A DNA stretch of 64,000 nt from Sphingomonas cavernae (GCF_003590775.1 NZ_QYUM01000002.1:186001-250000); one strand, 5' to 3'. Shown: positions 9,105-17,580, numbered from the stretch's first letter. Notes: a model not told the origin generated them from the letters alone. Numbers and translations: made by a program.

Positions 9105-10466
9105 TCAGCTTGGCGCTTTACGCATTTCGCCATCGGTGCGCGCGTCGCCCTCGCCGACTTTACCCGCGCTGCCGATCGAGGCATCGATCAGCCCGGCGCG
9201 CATCATCAGCCAGAACAGCACGATCCCGGGCACCGCCGCGAGCGTGGTCAGCAAGTAGAAGTTCACATAGCCCGTCGTCTCGATCAGCGCGCCCGCGGTG
9301 GTGCCCGTCAGGAAGCGCCCGACGATGCTCGCCGCCGCCGAGATCAGCGCATATTGCGACGCGGTGAAGCGCAGATCGGTGAGCGCCGAGAAATAGGCGA
9401 CCACCGTGACGCCGCCGATCCCGCTCGCGAAATTCTCGAACCCGATCGCCGCCGCCATGCCCTCATTGCTGTGCCCCGCCGCTGCAAGCAGCGCGAAGCT
9501 GAAATTGGAGACCGCCATCAGGATCAGGCTCAGCAGCACCGACCGCTTCATGCCAAGCTGGGCATAGAGGAAACCGCCGACGAAGATGCCGACGAGATAG
9601 GCGATGAATCCCAGACCCACATCGTAGAAAGCGATCTCGTCATTGGTGAAGCCAAGATCGTTGAACAACAGCCGGAAGGTCAGATTGGCGAGCGTATCGC
9701 CGATCTTGTGGAGCAGGATGAAGAGCAGGACGAGCAGCGCACCCTGTCGCTTGAAGAATTCCAGGAATGGCCCGGCGATCGTGTTCCCGAGTTCGGCAAT
9801 GCCCTTGCGCTGCGCCGCCTCTCGGTGGCGTTCGGGTTCGCCCATGATCAGGCCGGTGAGCATCGCGGGCAGCGCCAGCGAAGCGCACACCAGATAGGCG
9901 GCTTCCCAGCCCATGCGCGCCGCGATCACCAGCGCGACCGCGCCCGCGCCCGCCGATCCGATCCGCCAGCCATATTGCGACATGCCGGAACCCGCGCCGA
10001 GCTGGTTGGGCTTGAGCAGTTCGATGCGGTAGCCGTCGATCACGATGTCGAAGGTCGCGCCTGCCACACCGACGAGGATCGCGGCATAGGCGGTCTGGAG
10101 CAGGCTTGTCTGCGGATCGACCAGCGCCAGGTTGGCAACCGCTGCCATGACGAACAACCCGGCAAGGATCAGCCACGACACGCGCTGGCCGAGCCGGCCG
10201 AGCACTGGGATGCGAACGCCGTCGACGACCCAGGCCCAGAGCCACTTGAGGTTGTAGGCAAGGAAGGCGAGCGTGAAGGCCGTCACCGCCTTCTTGTCGA
10301 TCCCGTCCTGCGCGAGCCGAGTCGTCAGCGTCGCGCCGATCATTGCGAACGGGAAGCCCGAGGAAACGCCGAGGAAGAACGCCGCGATCGGCGCCGTTTC
10401 GGTATAGGGGCGCAAACCTTCGGGAAGGCTCGCCCGCCATCCCAAGCTTTCCGTAGCGTCCGCCAT
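9105..10466 (-). CDS. AmpG-family MFS permease
   Basis: A 453-residue integral membrane protein with 12-14 hydrophobic segments. The N-terminal part, with [41 protein letters not shown] followed by a [16 protein letters not shown] segment, matches the AmpG pattern: a start on 'GFSSGLPL' and then 'KFLWAPLVD'. AmpG imports GlcNAc-anhydroMurNAc peptides for cell wall recycling. The frame is open 75 bases further upstream, but [10 protein letters not shown] at 10466 looks like the true start. No amidase or beta-lactamase gene is next to it, so the muropeptide substrate is inferred from family only. Confidence 0.82.
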   Translation of the reverse strand: MADATESLGWRASLPEGLRPYTETAPIAAFFLGVSSGFPFAMIGATLTTRLAQDGIDKKAVTAFTLAFLAYNLKWLWAWVVDGVRIPVLGRLGQRVSWLILAGLFVMAAVANLALVDPQTSLLQTAYAAILVGVAGATFDIVIDGYRIELLKPNQLGAGSGMSQYGWRIGSAGAGAVALVIAARMGWEAAYLVCASLALPAMLTGLIMGEPERHREAAQRKGIAELGNTIAGPFLEFFKRQGALLVLLFILLHKIGDTLANLTFRLLFNDLGFTNDEIAFYDVGLGFIAYLVGIFVGGFLYAQLGMKRSVLLSLILMAVSNFSFALLAAAGHSNEGMAAAIGFENFASGIGGVTVVAYFSALTDLRFTASQYALISAAASIVGRFLTGTTAGALIETTGYVNFYLLTTLAAVPGIVLFWLMMRAGLIDASIGSAGKVGEGDARTDGEMRKAPS

Positions 10467-10550
10467 GCATACTCCCCAACCCGCGAAATTTGGGGAGAAA
10501 CTAGCGGATAATTGCGATATGCCTAGTGGCAGAACGAACAAGAAATCTCC

Positions 10551-10696
10551 GTTCGTCCTGAGTAGAGACCGAGCGAAGTCGAGGACTCGTATCGAAGGGC
10601 CCGTGCGCGATGCTTCGATACGCTGCTTCGACAGGCATGTCCTGAGCGCCTGCCTTGGCAGGCAGTCGAAGGGCTCAACAGCTACTCAGCATGAGC
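10551..10696. repeat. Palindromic intergenic repeat related to 5702-5865
   Basis: The left end GTTCGTCCTGAGTAG (10551-10565) is complementary, with three mismatches, to CTACTCAGCATGAGC (10682-10696). Inside are CGAAGTCGAGGACTCG and the pair TATCGAAGG / CTTCGATA, giving nested hairpins. It matches the plan of the element at 5702-5865: CCTGAG ends, an inner TCGAAGG stem and a GTCGAAGGGCTCAAC segment in both. It sits between the divergent AmpG-like and Rieske genes and reaches to within 20 bases of the Rieske start, so it probably overlaps that promoter or leader. Confidence 0.75.
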
Positions 10697-10713
10697 GGCC
10701 AGGGATGAGGAAT

Positions 10714-11850
10714 ATGAACGCCATCACGCCCACTCCGGGCCAGCTCGCGCTGGCAGATGCGATTGCGCATGGCTGCGCGCGCCAGAGCGACGCGATCACC
10801 TATGTCGAGGCCTCGGCCTATACCGACCCCGCGCGTTTCACTCTTGAGCATGAACGCATCTTTCGCCGCGCGCCGCAGGTGATCGCCCCCTCGGCGCTGC
10901 TGCCAGAACCCAATATGGCCGTGCCGCATGACGGCTTCGGTAAACCGCTGCTTATCGCGCGCGATTCAAAGGGCGTGGCGCATGTCTTTCTCAATGTCTG
11001 CCGCCATCGCGGCACGCGGCTTGTCGAAGGTGAAGAACCGGTTTGCGCCTCGCGCATAGTCTGCCCCTATCACGCCTGGACCTACAAGCTCGACGGCAGC
11101 CTTGTCGGCCTGCCCCGCCCGGACAGCTTTCCCGGCTTCGACAAAAGCGAATACGGCCTGAAACGCCTGCCGACTTTCGAGGCAGGCGGGCTTATCTGGT
11201 TCTCGTTCGACGAAGGCGCCAGCTTCACCGAGGCCGAGACGCTGACGCACGATTTCGACGCGTTTGCACTTGGGCAGCAGCACATGTTCGCGCGGCGGAC
11301 GCACGACGTCGCAGCCAACTGGAAGCTCGTCATGGACGCCTTTCTCGAAAGCTATCACGTCCTGCGGCTCCACGCCGACACGATCGGCCCCTTCTTCCAG
11401 GACGGCGTTACCAGCGGCGATACGATCGGCCCGCACCAGCGCTCCGCGGTAGGCCGCGAATCCGCGGTCGCGGCGCTAGACCTCAACGATTGGAAGGCGC
11501 TGCGCGCATCGATCACCTTCGCCTATCAGCTCTTCCCGGCGACGATCATGATCCTCAGCCCCGATTATGTGAACATCATGGTCCTGATGCCGCAAGCCGT
11601 CGACCGCGTGCTCGTCGAGGATTTCATGCTCATTCCCGAGCCGCCCAGGACCGAAAAAGCGCTCGACCACTGGCAGCGAAGCTGGAAGCTGCTCGACGAA
11701 GGCGTCTTCGCGGGCGAGGATTACCGCGCCGCCGCGCTCGGCCAGAACGGCCTTCAATCGGGCGCGATCGACCGGCTGACGCTTGGTACGCTCGAAACGG
11801 GCATCCGCCATTTCCATGACACGGTCGAGGCGCGGCTGGCGGCGAATTAG
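10714..11850 (+). CDS. Rieske 2Fe-2S aromatic ring-hydroxylating oxygenase, alpha-subunit type
   Basis: This 378-residue protein has an N-terminal Rieske domain with CRHRG and CPYHAWTY as cluster ligands (Cys-X-His and Cys-X2-His). A catalytic domain follows in which [11 protein letters not shown] supplies the two mononuclear-iron histidines. Such proteins insert oxygen using electrons from a separate ferredoxin and reductase. No beta subunit, ferredoxin or reductase gene is adjacent, so it may be a homomultimeric type. The ATG at 10714 follows a GATGAGG ribosome binding site; ATG 10705 is an alternative. The much longer open frame upstream runs through a repeat and is not credible. The substrate is unknown. 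Confidence 0.88.
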   Translation: MNAITPTPGQLALADAIAHGCARQSDAITYVEASAYTDPARFTLEHERIFRRAPQVIAPSALLPEPNMAVPHDGFGKPLLIARDSKGVAHVFLNVCRHRGTRLVEGEEPVCASRIVCPYHAWTYKLDGSLVGLPRPDSFPGFDKSEYGLKRLPTFEAGGLIWFSFDEGASFTEAETLTHDFDAFALGQQHMFARRTHDVAANWKLVMDAFLESYHVLRLHADTIGPFFQDGVTSGDTIGPHQRSAVGRESAVAALDLNDWKALRASITFAYQLFPATIMILSPDYVNIMVLMPQAVDRVLVEDFMLIPEPPRTEKALDHWQRSWKLLDEGVFAGEDYRAAALGQNGLQSGAIDRLTLGTLETGIRHFHDTVEARLAAN

Positions 11851-11905
11851 GCACTGACCGGTCGATAGCGGGCGACGTCCGTAATGGGGCTGTGCGGCCA
11901 TTGCC

Positions 11906-11953
11906 TTGAGCCCTCTCCCGCCTTCGCGGGAGAGGGTTGGGTGAGGGTCTTCT
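11906..11953 (+). repeat. Left copy of REP-like repeat flanking the DUF559 gene
   Basis: The 48-base unit starts TTGAGCCCTCTCCC, has the hairpin core CCCGCCTTCGCGGG and ends GGTTGGGTGAGGGTCTTCT. The copy at 12327-12374 is its reverse complement with two mismatches. The core is the same family as the pair at 539-659. Confidence 0.88.
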
Positions 11954-11972
11954 TTCTTCTACCTTGCGGTAC

Positions 11973-12316
11973 ATGCATCCGGTCCGACGCCAGATCAGTC
12001 CACACGCTGCACGCCTGAGGCGCGACATGACCGATGTCGAGCGCCGCGTGTGGCATGCGGTGCGCGATCGCCGGCTCGAGGGTTTCAAGTTTCGTCGCCA
12101 GGCCACCATTGGCCCGTTCGTCGTTGATTTCCTGTGCGTCGAGGCGGGATTGATCGTGGAACTCGATGGCGGACAGCGCAGCGTGGAGGCCGACGCCCCG
12201 CGTACAGCATATCTCGAAGAACAGGGTTATCGCTTGCTTCGATTCTGGAACAGCGAGGTATCGAAACTTTCGAAGGCGTTCTCGAAACTATCGCCCGCGC
12301 GCTCCACAACGCTTGA
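11973..12316 (+). pseudogene. DUF559 (endonuclease-like) protein, one-base frameshift
   Basis: The frame from ATG 11973 encodes a DUF559 protein: an N-terminal TDVERRVWHAVRDRRLEGFKFRRQ, then IGPFVVDFLCVEAGLIVELDGGQ with the acidic residues expected of a PD-(D/E)XK/Vsr-like nuclease fold, then LEEQGYRLLRFWNSEV. At about 12258 the frame breaks. The following codons in the neighbouring frame read IETFEGVLETIARALHNA and stop at 12316, exactly the usual C-terminus of this family. One missing base between GAGGT and ATCGAA would restore a protein of about 114 residues. Without it the frame runs on through the flanking repeat to 12452. Either the gene is decaying or the base is a sequence error. Confidence 0.85.
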
Positions 12317-12326
12317 GCAGGAAAGA

Positions 12327-12374
12327 AGAAGACCCTCACCCAACCCTCTCCCGCGAAAGCGAGAGAGGGCTCAA
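12327..12374 (-). repeat. Right copy of REP-like repeat flanking the DUF559 gene
   Basis: This is the reverse complement of the 11906-11953 unit, matching at 46 of 48 positions. It begins 10 bases after the restored DUF559 stop codon. The two copies and the gene together span about 470 bases. Confidence 0.88.
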
Positions 12375-12618
12375 GGCATGTCTGAAATTGGGTCGAAAGC
12401 CGCCAAAAACTGCTGTCCTACACATCGCCGATCTATCATGCAGGTCCACTGATAGGCTCTTTGACCAGGTGTAGACGCAAGCCAGGCATCGATCGAACGG
12501 GTCGATCAATGCCGCTGCACTGATCGAGGTGATTCTTCCTGCGGGCCTGACCTTACTGACCTTTGGCCAATCGGGACGCGGAACAGGGATTTCACGTGAT
12601 AGTCCCCGAACCTTCCGA
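12375..12618. other. Gene-free stretch with one strong hairpin
   Basis: I find no credible coding frame here. The one structure is GGCATCGATCGA (12485-12496) and TCGATCAATGCC (12502-12513), which pair at 11 of 12 positions around ACGGG. No run of T follows, so it is not a classic terminator. The stretch may be remnant sequence, or the 3' end of the cupin gene message on the minus strand. Confidence 0.5.
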
Positions 12619-13104
12619 TCAGCCCTCTTCGCGGTCGTAATAGTCAACGTCTGCCTCGGCGCGAAACATCTTGCGAAGTCCGCGATCGCCGCGCTTGCCC
12701 GCTACGACCGACACCTTCCCCGAATCCGGATATTCGCACGCCTCGACCTCGACGAGCGTCGAAATCGCCAGATAACGCATCGTGATCGTGCCCGTGTTGA
12801 TGATCTGGTGCGCCACCTCCGGCCCACCCGGCGGGCACGCGATCACGTCATGCTGGCGGATCGGGTAGTGCTGGTCGCCGAAGCGCAGTTCGCCTTCACC
12901 CTCGAGGATGAAGAACATCTCTTCCTCGCCATGATGCGAGTGGAAGGGGCATTGCACCTTGCCGGGGGGGAGCACGGTCAGGTTGTAGCCCAGGTCGCGT
13001 GCGCCGATTAGGTCGCTGATCGTGGCGCGGCTCGATGTGAAACGGCCATTCTCCTCCACATCGTCGAACGCCAATTCGTCGAGATTGATAATCGGTTTCA
13101 CCAT
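12619..13104 (-). CDS. Cupin domain protein
   Basis: A 161-residue single-domain cupin. The first cupin motif appears as PFHSHHGEEEMFFILEGEGEL, with the His-X-His, Glu and later His metal ligands; the second is near CPPGGPEVAHQIINTG. These folds bind Fe, Mn or Zn and serve as dioxygenases, isomerases or sensors. The C-terminal tail KMFRAEADVDYYDREEG is acidic. The start MVKPIINLDEL is chosen over an upstream ATG at 13140, because that would overlap the neighbouring receiver gene's end (13137). It lies 32 bases downstream of that gene, so they could share a message. The substrate is unknown. Confidence 0.85.
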   Translation of the reverse strand: MVKPIINLDELAFDDVEENGRFTSSRATISDLIGARDLGYNLTVLPPGKVQCPFHSHHGEEEMFFILEGEGELRFGDQHYPIRQHDVIACPPGGPEVAHQIINTGTITMRYLAISTLVEVEACEYPDSGKVSVVAGKRGDRGLRKMFRAEADVDYYDREEG

Positions 13105-13136
13105 TGGCCTGTCCTCCGAAATCAAATCGAGCCTGT

Positions 13137-13562
13137 TCAAACCGCGTACAGCGTCAGCCCCCGCGGCAGCTTCCTGGGCCGCTTGCCGCCAAGGCTCGCT
13201 TCAATCGCATCGATCGCCGCCAGCAGTTCCTTGTGCGCAAAGGGTTTGCCCAGGCACCCGATCGACATCAACGGCGCGTCGACGGGGCAGCTCGCGGTCA
13301 CGAACAGCAGCCGCACCTGGCGGCGCAGCGCCTCGCGCGCCAGATCGGCGCCGTCGCGCTCACCCGTCAACCGGACATCGCTAAGGATCAGGTCGACCTC
13401 TCCGGCATCGAGCACGGCCACGGCGTCGCGATAGCGATCGACCGTGCCGACGACATGATAACCAGCTTCGGTCAGCACATGCTCGGTGTCGAACGCCACC
13501 AGCGGCTCATCCTCGACGATGAGAAGCCGGTTGATCAGCCTTTGCTTCCTGCCAAACAGCAT
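13137..13562 (-). CDS. Single-domain response regulator
   Basis: A 141-residue CheY-like receiver with no output domain. The acidic pocket is LLIVEDEPLVAF near residue 13, the phospho-acceptor is Asp62 in LILSDVRL, the switch residue is the Thr in FVTAS (about 89), and Lys106 lies in GKPF. A short basic tail, GGKRPRKLPRGL, follows the fold. Lone receivers of this type in alphaproteobacteria often work with HWE or HisKA_2 kinases, but no kinase is adjacent; the nearest is at 45.9 kb. The gene precedes the cupin on the same strand and is divergent from rluB. Confidence 0.88.
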   Translation of the reverse strand: MLFGRKQRLINRLLIVEDEPLVAFDTEHVLTEAGYHVVGTVDRYRDAVAVLDAGEVDLILSDVRLTGERDGADLAREALRRQVRLLFVTASCPVDAPLMSIGCLGKPFAHKELLAAIDAIEASLGGKRPRKLPRGLTLYAV

Positions 13563-13655
13563 ATATTGCGCTTGTCCTCTCCCGCGCCCGGTGGGAGCGC
13601 ATAATGGCTCGCGATTGCGCGCGCACGAACTAATTTTCACGTCTGGAGACGAAAT

Positions 13656-14411
13656 TTGGCCCCGCCCCTGAAAAAGCGCAGCGAAGACCGGCCCGAGGGC
13701 CAGCGCATCGCGAAGCTGCTGGCGCGCGCGGGCATCGCCTCGCGCCGCGAGATCGAACGCATGATCGCCGAAGGGCGCATCGCGTTGAACGGAGAGGTGC
13801 TCAATACGCCCGCAACGATCCTGACCTCGCTCCACGGCATCACCGTTGACGGCAACCCCGTCAAGCAGGCGCCACCCGCCAAGCTCTTTCGCTTTCACAA
13901 GCCGTCGGGGGTGCTCACCACGGAGCGCGATCCCAAGGGCCGCCCCACGATCTACGACCGCCTGCCGCGGGACATGGCACGGGTCATGCCCGTCGGCCGG
14001 CTCGACCTCAACACAGAGGGCCTGCTGCTGCTCACCAATGACGGCGAGTTGAAGCGCCAGCTCGAACTGCCGAAGACGGGCGTGGTGCGTACCTACCGCG
14101 CGCGCGCCTATGGTGATGTGACGCAGGCACAGCTTGAGGACCTGATCGAAGGCATCGAGATCGACGGCATTCGCTATGGCTCGATCGACGCCAATCTGGA
14201 GCGCCGCACGGGCGCGAACACCTGGATCGAGATGAAGCTGACCGAAGGCAAGAACCGCGAGGTCCGCCGCGTGCTCGAATATCTGGGCCTCAAGGTCTCG
14301 CGCCTGATCCGGACGAGCTACGGCCCCTTCGAGCTCGGCGATCTGCCTACCGGTGCAGTCGATGAGATCCGGCGTCATGACGTCATCACCTTCCGGAACA
14401 CGCTGGGATGA
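13656..14411 (+). CDS. rluB: 23S rRNA pseudouridine synthase, RsuA/RluB family
   Basis: The enzyme isomerises a specific uridine in 23S rRNA (position 2605 for RluB). An N-terminal S4 domain (RIAKLLARAGIASRREIERMIAEGRIALNG) is followed by the catalytic domain, whose signature GRLDLNTEGLLLLTND holds the catalytic Asp. EGKNREVRRVLEYLGLKV is also typical. The start is a TTG preceded by TGGAG. The length of 251 is normal for the family. Choosing RluB rather than RsuA or RluE rests on general likeness. The stop overlaps the rsmD ATG, so two rRNA-modifying enzymes are coupled. Confidence 0.9.
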   Translation: MAPPLKKRSEDRPEGQRIAKLLARAGIASRREIERMIAEGRIALNGEVLNTPATILTSLHGITVDGNPVKQAPPAKLFRFHKPSGVLTTERDPKGRPTIYDRLPRDMARVMPVGRLDLNTEGLLLLTNDGELKRQLELPKTGVVRTYRARAYGDVTQAQLEDLIEGIEIDGIRYGSIDANLERRTGANTWIEMKLTEGKNREVRRVLEYLGLKVSRLIRTSYGPFELGDLPTGAVDEIRRHDVITFRNTLG

Positions 14412-14944
14412 GGATCATCGCGGGTGAATGGCGTGGGCGCGCTCTGAAAGCGCCCGCGGGCCAGGCAACGCGCCCGACCAGCGATCGCGCACGCGAAGCG
14501 CTCTTCTCGATGCTCACCAGCCGTCTGGGCAGCTTCGAGGGATTGCGCGTCGCCGATCTCTTCGCGGGCACGGGCGCGCTCGGGCTCGAAGCGCTGTCGC
14601 GCGGCGCCGCCCATTGCACCTTTTTCGAAAATGACCGCGCAGCGATCGCCGCGCTCAAGGCCAATGTGGATGGGCTGGGCGTTGCGGCGCGCGCCGAGAT
14701 CCGCGCGCAATCCGCGCTGTTCGCGGCGGGTGGCCCGTTCGATCTGATCCTGCTCGATCCGCCATATGGCACCGGGCTGGGCCAGCAGGCGCTTGCCTCG
14801 CTCTCCGAGCGCAAGGCCTTCAACCCCGGCTGCCTCGTCAGCATCGAAACCGCACGCGATGAGGCGGTCGACGTTCCCGGCCTCATACCCGAAACCGAGC
14901 GCACCTACGGCAAGGCGAAGCTCGTCCTCCTCCGCGCGCTTTGA
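14408..14944 (+). CDS. rsmD: 16S rRNA (guanine-966-N2)-methyltransferase
   Basis: RsmD methylates G966 of 16S rRNA on the 30S subunit using SAM. The 178-residue protein opens with MRIIAGEWRGR and TRPTSDRAREALFSML, both standard for the family. The SAM loop is DLFAGTGALGLEALSRGA, and the catalytic motif is LLDPPYGTG (the (D/N)PPY motif). It is translationally coupled to rluB through ATGA. A palindrome-free gap and a DMT transporter follow. Confidence 0.95.
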   Translation: MRIIAGEWRGRALKAPAGQATRPTSDRAREALFSMLTSRLGSFEGLRVADLFAGTGALGLEALSRGAAHCTFFENDRAAIAALKANVDGLGVAARAEIRAQSALFAAGGPFDLILLDPPYGTGLGQQALASLSERKAFNPGCLVSIETARDEAVDVPGLIPETERTYGKAKLVLLRAL

Positions 14945-15040
14945 GCACAAGCGCCGGGACGCGGTTCGACGCGGCTCCCTTATGATCGGCTCGGCAGAAT
15001 TAATGGGTCACCGACGCCTATCGGTTCTAAGGAGGCTGTT

Positions 15041-15988
15041 ATGACCACGACGATCCAGCAGCGCATGGGGCCCCGCGAATGGCTGGTATTCGGCGTGCTC
15101 TCAATCGTGTGGGGCGGCTCCTTCTTCTTCATCGAGATTTCGCTGCGCAGCTTTCCGCCGCTGACACTGGTGCTGCTACGCGCCACGTTGTCCTCCGCGG
15201 CGCTCCTCGTCGTCCTCCGCATCACCGGACGTCGCCTGCCGACTTCGCTGAGCCTCTGGCTCGCATTCCTCGGACTCGGTGCGCTCAATATCGCAATCCC
15301 CTTCGTGCTCGTGGCCTGGGGGCAGACGCACATCCCGATAGGACTCGCCTCGATCCTCAACGCCACCACCCCGCTCTGGGGCGTGGTGGTGGCGCATGCG
15401 TTCACCGCCGACGAAAAGGCGACGCCCGGCAAGATCATTGGTGTGCTGTCAGGGATTGCGGGTGTCGCGATAATGATGGGCGCCGATGCGCTCGCCGGGC
15501 TTGGCGGCAATCTGCTCGCGCAGCTCGCCTGCGTTACCGCCGCACTCTCCTACGCCCTGGCTGGCGTCTATGGCCGGCGCTTCAAGGCGATGGGGGTCGC
15601 ACCCGTCGAAGTGGCGGCAGGCCAGCTCATCGCGGCGGCGGCGCTGATGCTCCCGCTCGCCGTGATCTTCGACGCGCCCTGGCGCCTGCCTGCGCCGCTG
15701 TTTCAGTCAATCGCTGCGATGGCTTGCCTTGCACTGATATCGACCGCCTTTGCCTATATCCTCTATTTCCGGCTGATCGAGAAGGCCGGCGCAACCAACG
15801 CGCTGCTCGTCACCTTCGTCATCCCGATCCCCGCCATCATGCTCGGCACCTTCCTGCTCGGCGAAACGCTCGAGCCCAAGCATTATGCCGGCATGGCGCT
15901 GATCGGGCTCGGGCTCGCCGCGATCGACGGGCGCCCCTTCGGCTGGCTCAGCCGCGGTCGCGCATCGAGAGCAGCGCCACAAGGCTGA
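15041..15988 (+). CDS. DMT superfamily transporter (EamA)
   Basis: A 315-residue membrane protein with ten predicted helices in two EamA repeats, the first starting WLVFGVLSIVWGGSFFFIEI and the second LAQLACVTAALSYALAGVYGRR. Such proteins usually export amino acids or other metabolites by proton exchange. A strong AAGGAGG precedes the ATG. The last 41 bases overlap the 3' end of the convergent MFS gene at 15948. The gene shows the EamA turn LASILNATTPLWGVVVAHAF. The substrate is not evident. Confidence 0.88.
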   Translation: MTTTIQQRMGPREWLVFGVLSIVWGGSFFFIEISLRSFPPLTLVLLRATLSSAALLVVLRITGRRLPTSLSLWLAFLGLGALNIAIPFVLVAWGQTHIPIGLASILNATTPLWGVVVAHAFTADEKATPGKIIGVLSGIAGVAIMMGADALAGLGGNLLAQLACVTAALSYALAGVYGRRFKAMGVAPVEVAAGQLIAAAALMLPLAVIFDAPWRLPAPLFQSIAAMACLALISTAFAYILYFRLIEKAGATNALLVTFVIPIPAIMLGTFLLGETLEPKHYAGMALIGLGLAAIDGRPFGWLSRGRASRAAPQG

Positions 15989-17225
15989 CGCTCGAAGCCG
16001 CCGCAAGATAGACGCCCACCCAGAACAGTCCCCGTCCCTCCGCCAGCCACTGCGCCGCCACCGGGGTCAGCGCGCCACCGAGAATACCCGCGACGTTGAA
16101 GGTCATCGACACGCCGGTGTAGCGCACGCGCGCGGGGAAGAGCCCGGGCAGCCACGCGCCAAGCGGCCCATAGACCAGCCCCATCACCACCAGCGCGAAG
16201 CTCATCCCGATGAAGATCAGGGTCAGCGATCCCGATTGCAGCGTCATCGGCAGCACCAGCCCCGCGATGATCGCGGCAACGCTGCCCCAGAGCAGCACCG
16301 TCCGCGCGTTATAGCGGTCGGACAGCCAGCCCGACGCCGCGATGCTGCCCGCCATGAAGAAGATCGAAAGAATCTGGAGCCCGAGGAAAAGCTGGCGATC
16401 AATCCCCAGCGTCGTGGTCGCATAACCCAGCGCAAATGCCGTCGCGAGATAATAGACGGCAAAGCACACAATCGCACCGCAGGTGCCGCCCAGTGTCGCC
16501 CGCCAATGGTCGCGCAACATCTCGGCAAATGGCACCGCCGCTGGCGGTGCTTCCTCCAGCGCCTCGGCAAAGGCGGGTGTCTCGGTCAGTTTCAGCCGCA
16601 CCCACAGCCCAACGCCGACGAGCAGGATGCTGCCCAGAAAGGGAATGCGCCAACCCCAGTCCATGAATTCCTCGGCGGTCAGCGTCATGCCCAGGATCAG
16701 GAACAGACCGTTCGCCGCGATGAATCCCACCGGCGCGCCCAGTTGCGGTACCATGCCGTAGCGCCCGCGCCAGCCTTGGGGTGCGTTCTCGACCGCCAGC
16801 AGCGCCGCCCCGCCCCATTCGCCGCCCAGCCCGAATCCCTGTCCGAAGCGCAGGATGCACAGCAACAGCGGCGCCACCCATCCGATCTGCGCATAGGTCG
16901 GCAGAAACGCGATCAGCAGCGTCGATCCGCCCATCAGCAGCAGCGAGGCGACGAGCGTCGACTTGCGTCCGATCCGGTCGCCGAAATGCCCGAAGACACT
17001 CGCGCCCAACGGCCGCGCGATGAAGGCGACGCCAAGGCTGGCATAGGCCGCGAGCAATTGCGCCGATGCCGATTCCGAAGGAAAGAACAGCGGCCCGAAC
17101 ACAAGCGCCGCGGCGGTCGCGTAGATATAGAAATCGTAGAATTCGACCGAGGTGCCGACGAGGCTGGCGATCAGGATGCGGCGATTGGAAGGCCGCTCCG
17201 CAACCGCGTTCATCGTCGTCGCCAT
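15948..17225 (-). CDS. MHS-type MFS transporter (ProP/KgtP-like)
   Basis: A 425-residue metabolite:H+ symporter-type MFS. The N-terminus RRILIASLVGTSVEFYDFYIYATAAALVFGPLFFP is the hallmark of the MHS family, followed by ARPLGASVFGHFGDRIGRKSTL with the intracellular MFS motif, and GGEWGGAALLAVENAP. Known relatives carry proline/betaine, 2-oxoglutarate, citrate or shikimate. MATTMNAVAE at 17225 is preceded by GAGGGG and is preferred; further upstream starts are possible. Its 3' end overlaps the convergent EamA gene by 41 bases. It lies just downstream of an SMR gene on the same strand. Confidence 0.88.
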   Translation of the reverse strand: MATTMNAVAERPSNRRILIASLVGTSVEFYDFYIYATAAALVFGPLFFPSESASAQLLAAYASLGVAFIARPLGASVFGHFGDRIGRKSTLVASLLLMGGSTLLIAFLPTYAQIGWVAPLLLCILRFGQGFGLGGEWGGAALLAVENAPQGWRGRYGMVPQLGAPVGFIAANGLFLILGMTLTAEEFMDWGWRIPFLGSILLVGVGLWVRLKLTETPAFAEALEEAPPAAVPFAEMLRDHWRATLGGTCGAIVCFAVYYLATAFALGYATTTLGIDRQLFLGLQILSIFFMAGSIAASGWLSDRYNARTVLLWGSVAAIIAGLVLPMTLQSGSLTLIFIGMSFALVVMGLVYGPLGAWLPGLFPARVRYTGVSMTFNVAGILGGALTPVAAQWLAEGRGLFWVGVYLAAASSVSLVALLSMRDRG

Positions 17226-17259
17226 CGTGCCGAATCCCCTCGCCATTACCGTTTGCGCG

Positions 17260-17580
17260 TCATCCCTGCGCGAAAACCTTGGTTCCGACAACGCCCAGCA
17301 CGATCATCGCCATGAATCCGACCTGCACCGCGGAGACGCGCTCGCCGAACAGGACGATGCCGCCGATGATCACGCCTACCGCGCCCAGCCCGGTCCAGAC
17401 CGCATAGGCCGTCCCCGCCGAGATGCCCTTCATCGCGAGCGAGAGGAGCCACATGTTCAGAAAAGACAGCGCGATCGGCACCGTCGCGGCGGCAAGCGTC
17501 TGCTGCACCTGCGCCCATTTCAAGCTCAACGCCCAGATGATTTCAGTGACAACCGCAATTGCAAGGATGATCCATGCCAT
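17260..17580 (-). CDS. SMR family efflux protein (SugE/Gdx-like)
   Basis: A 106-residue four-helix small multidrug resistance protein that acts as an antiparallel dimer exchanging protons for cations. The essential membrane Glu is residue 13 in VVTEIIWALSLKW. GTAYAVWTGLGAVGVIIGGIVLFGE covers helices 2-3 with the usual 'AYAVWxGLG' motif. The TEIIWA and LSLKWAQ wording favours the SugE/Gdx guanidinium-exporter branch over QacE, but that assignment is inferred. It is followed by the MHS transporter gene. An inverted repeat around its ribosome binding site may control it. Confidence 0.88.
   Translation of the reverse strand: MAWIILAIAVVTEIIWALSLKWAQVQQTLAAATVPIALSFLNMWLLSLAMKGISAGTAYAVWTGLGAVGVIIGGIVLFGERVSAVQVGFMAMIVLGVVGTKVFAQG

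Noticed and set aside
8880-10511. A 543-codon plus-strand frame across the AmpG-like gene
   Set aside because: The complementary strand carries a clear membrane protein; this translation is charged, repetitive and has no start signal or family likeness.
10465-10713. N-terminal extension of the Rieske protein by about 80 residues
   Set aside because: The extra sequence is translated palindromic repeat; the credible start is at 10714 after a ribosome binding site.
12317-12452. C-terminal tail of the DUF559 frame beyond the restored stop
   Set aside because: It is translated REP-like repeat and arises only from the one-base frameshift.
12582-12606. General stress (EcfG) promoter GGAAC-N17-GTC
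   Set aside because: The -10 part has one mismatch and it points towards the 3' end of a gene on the opposite strand.
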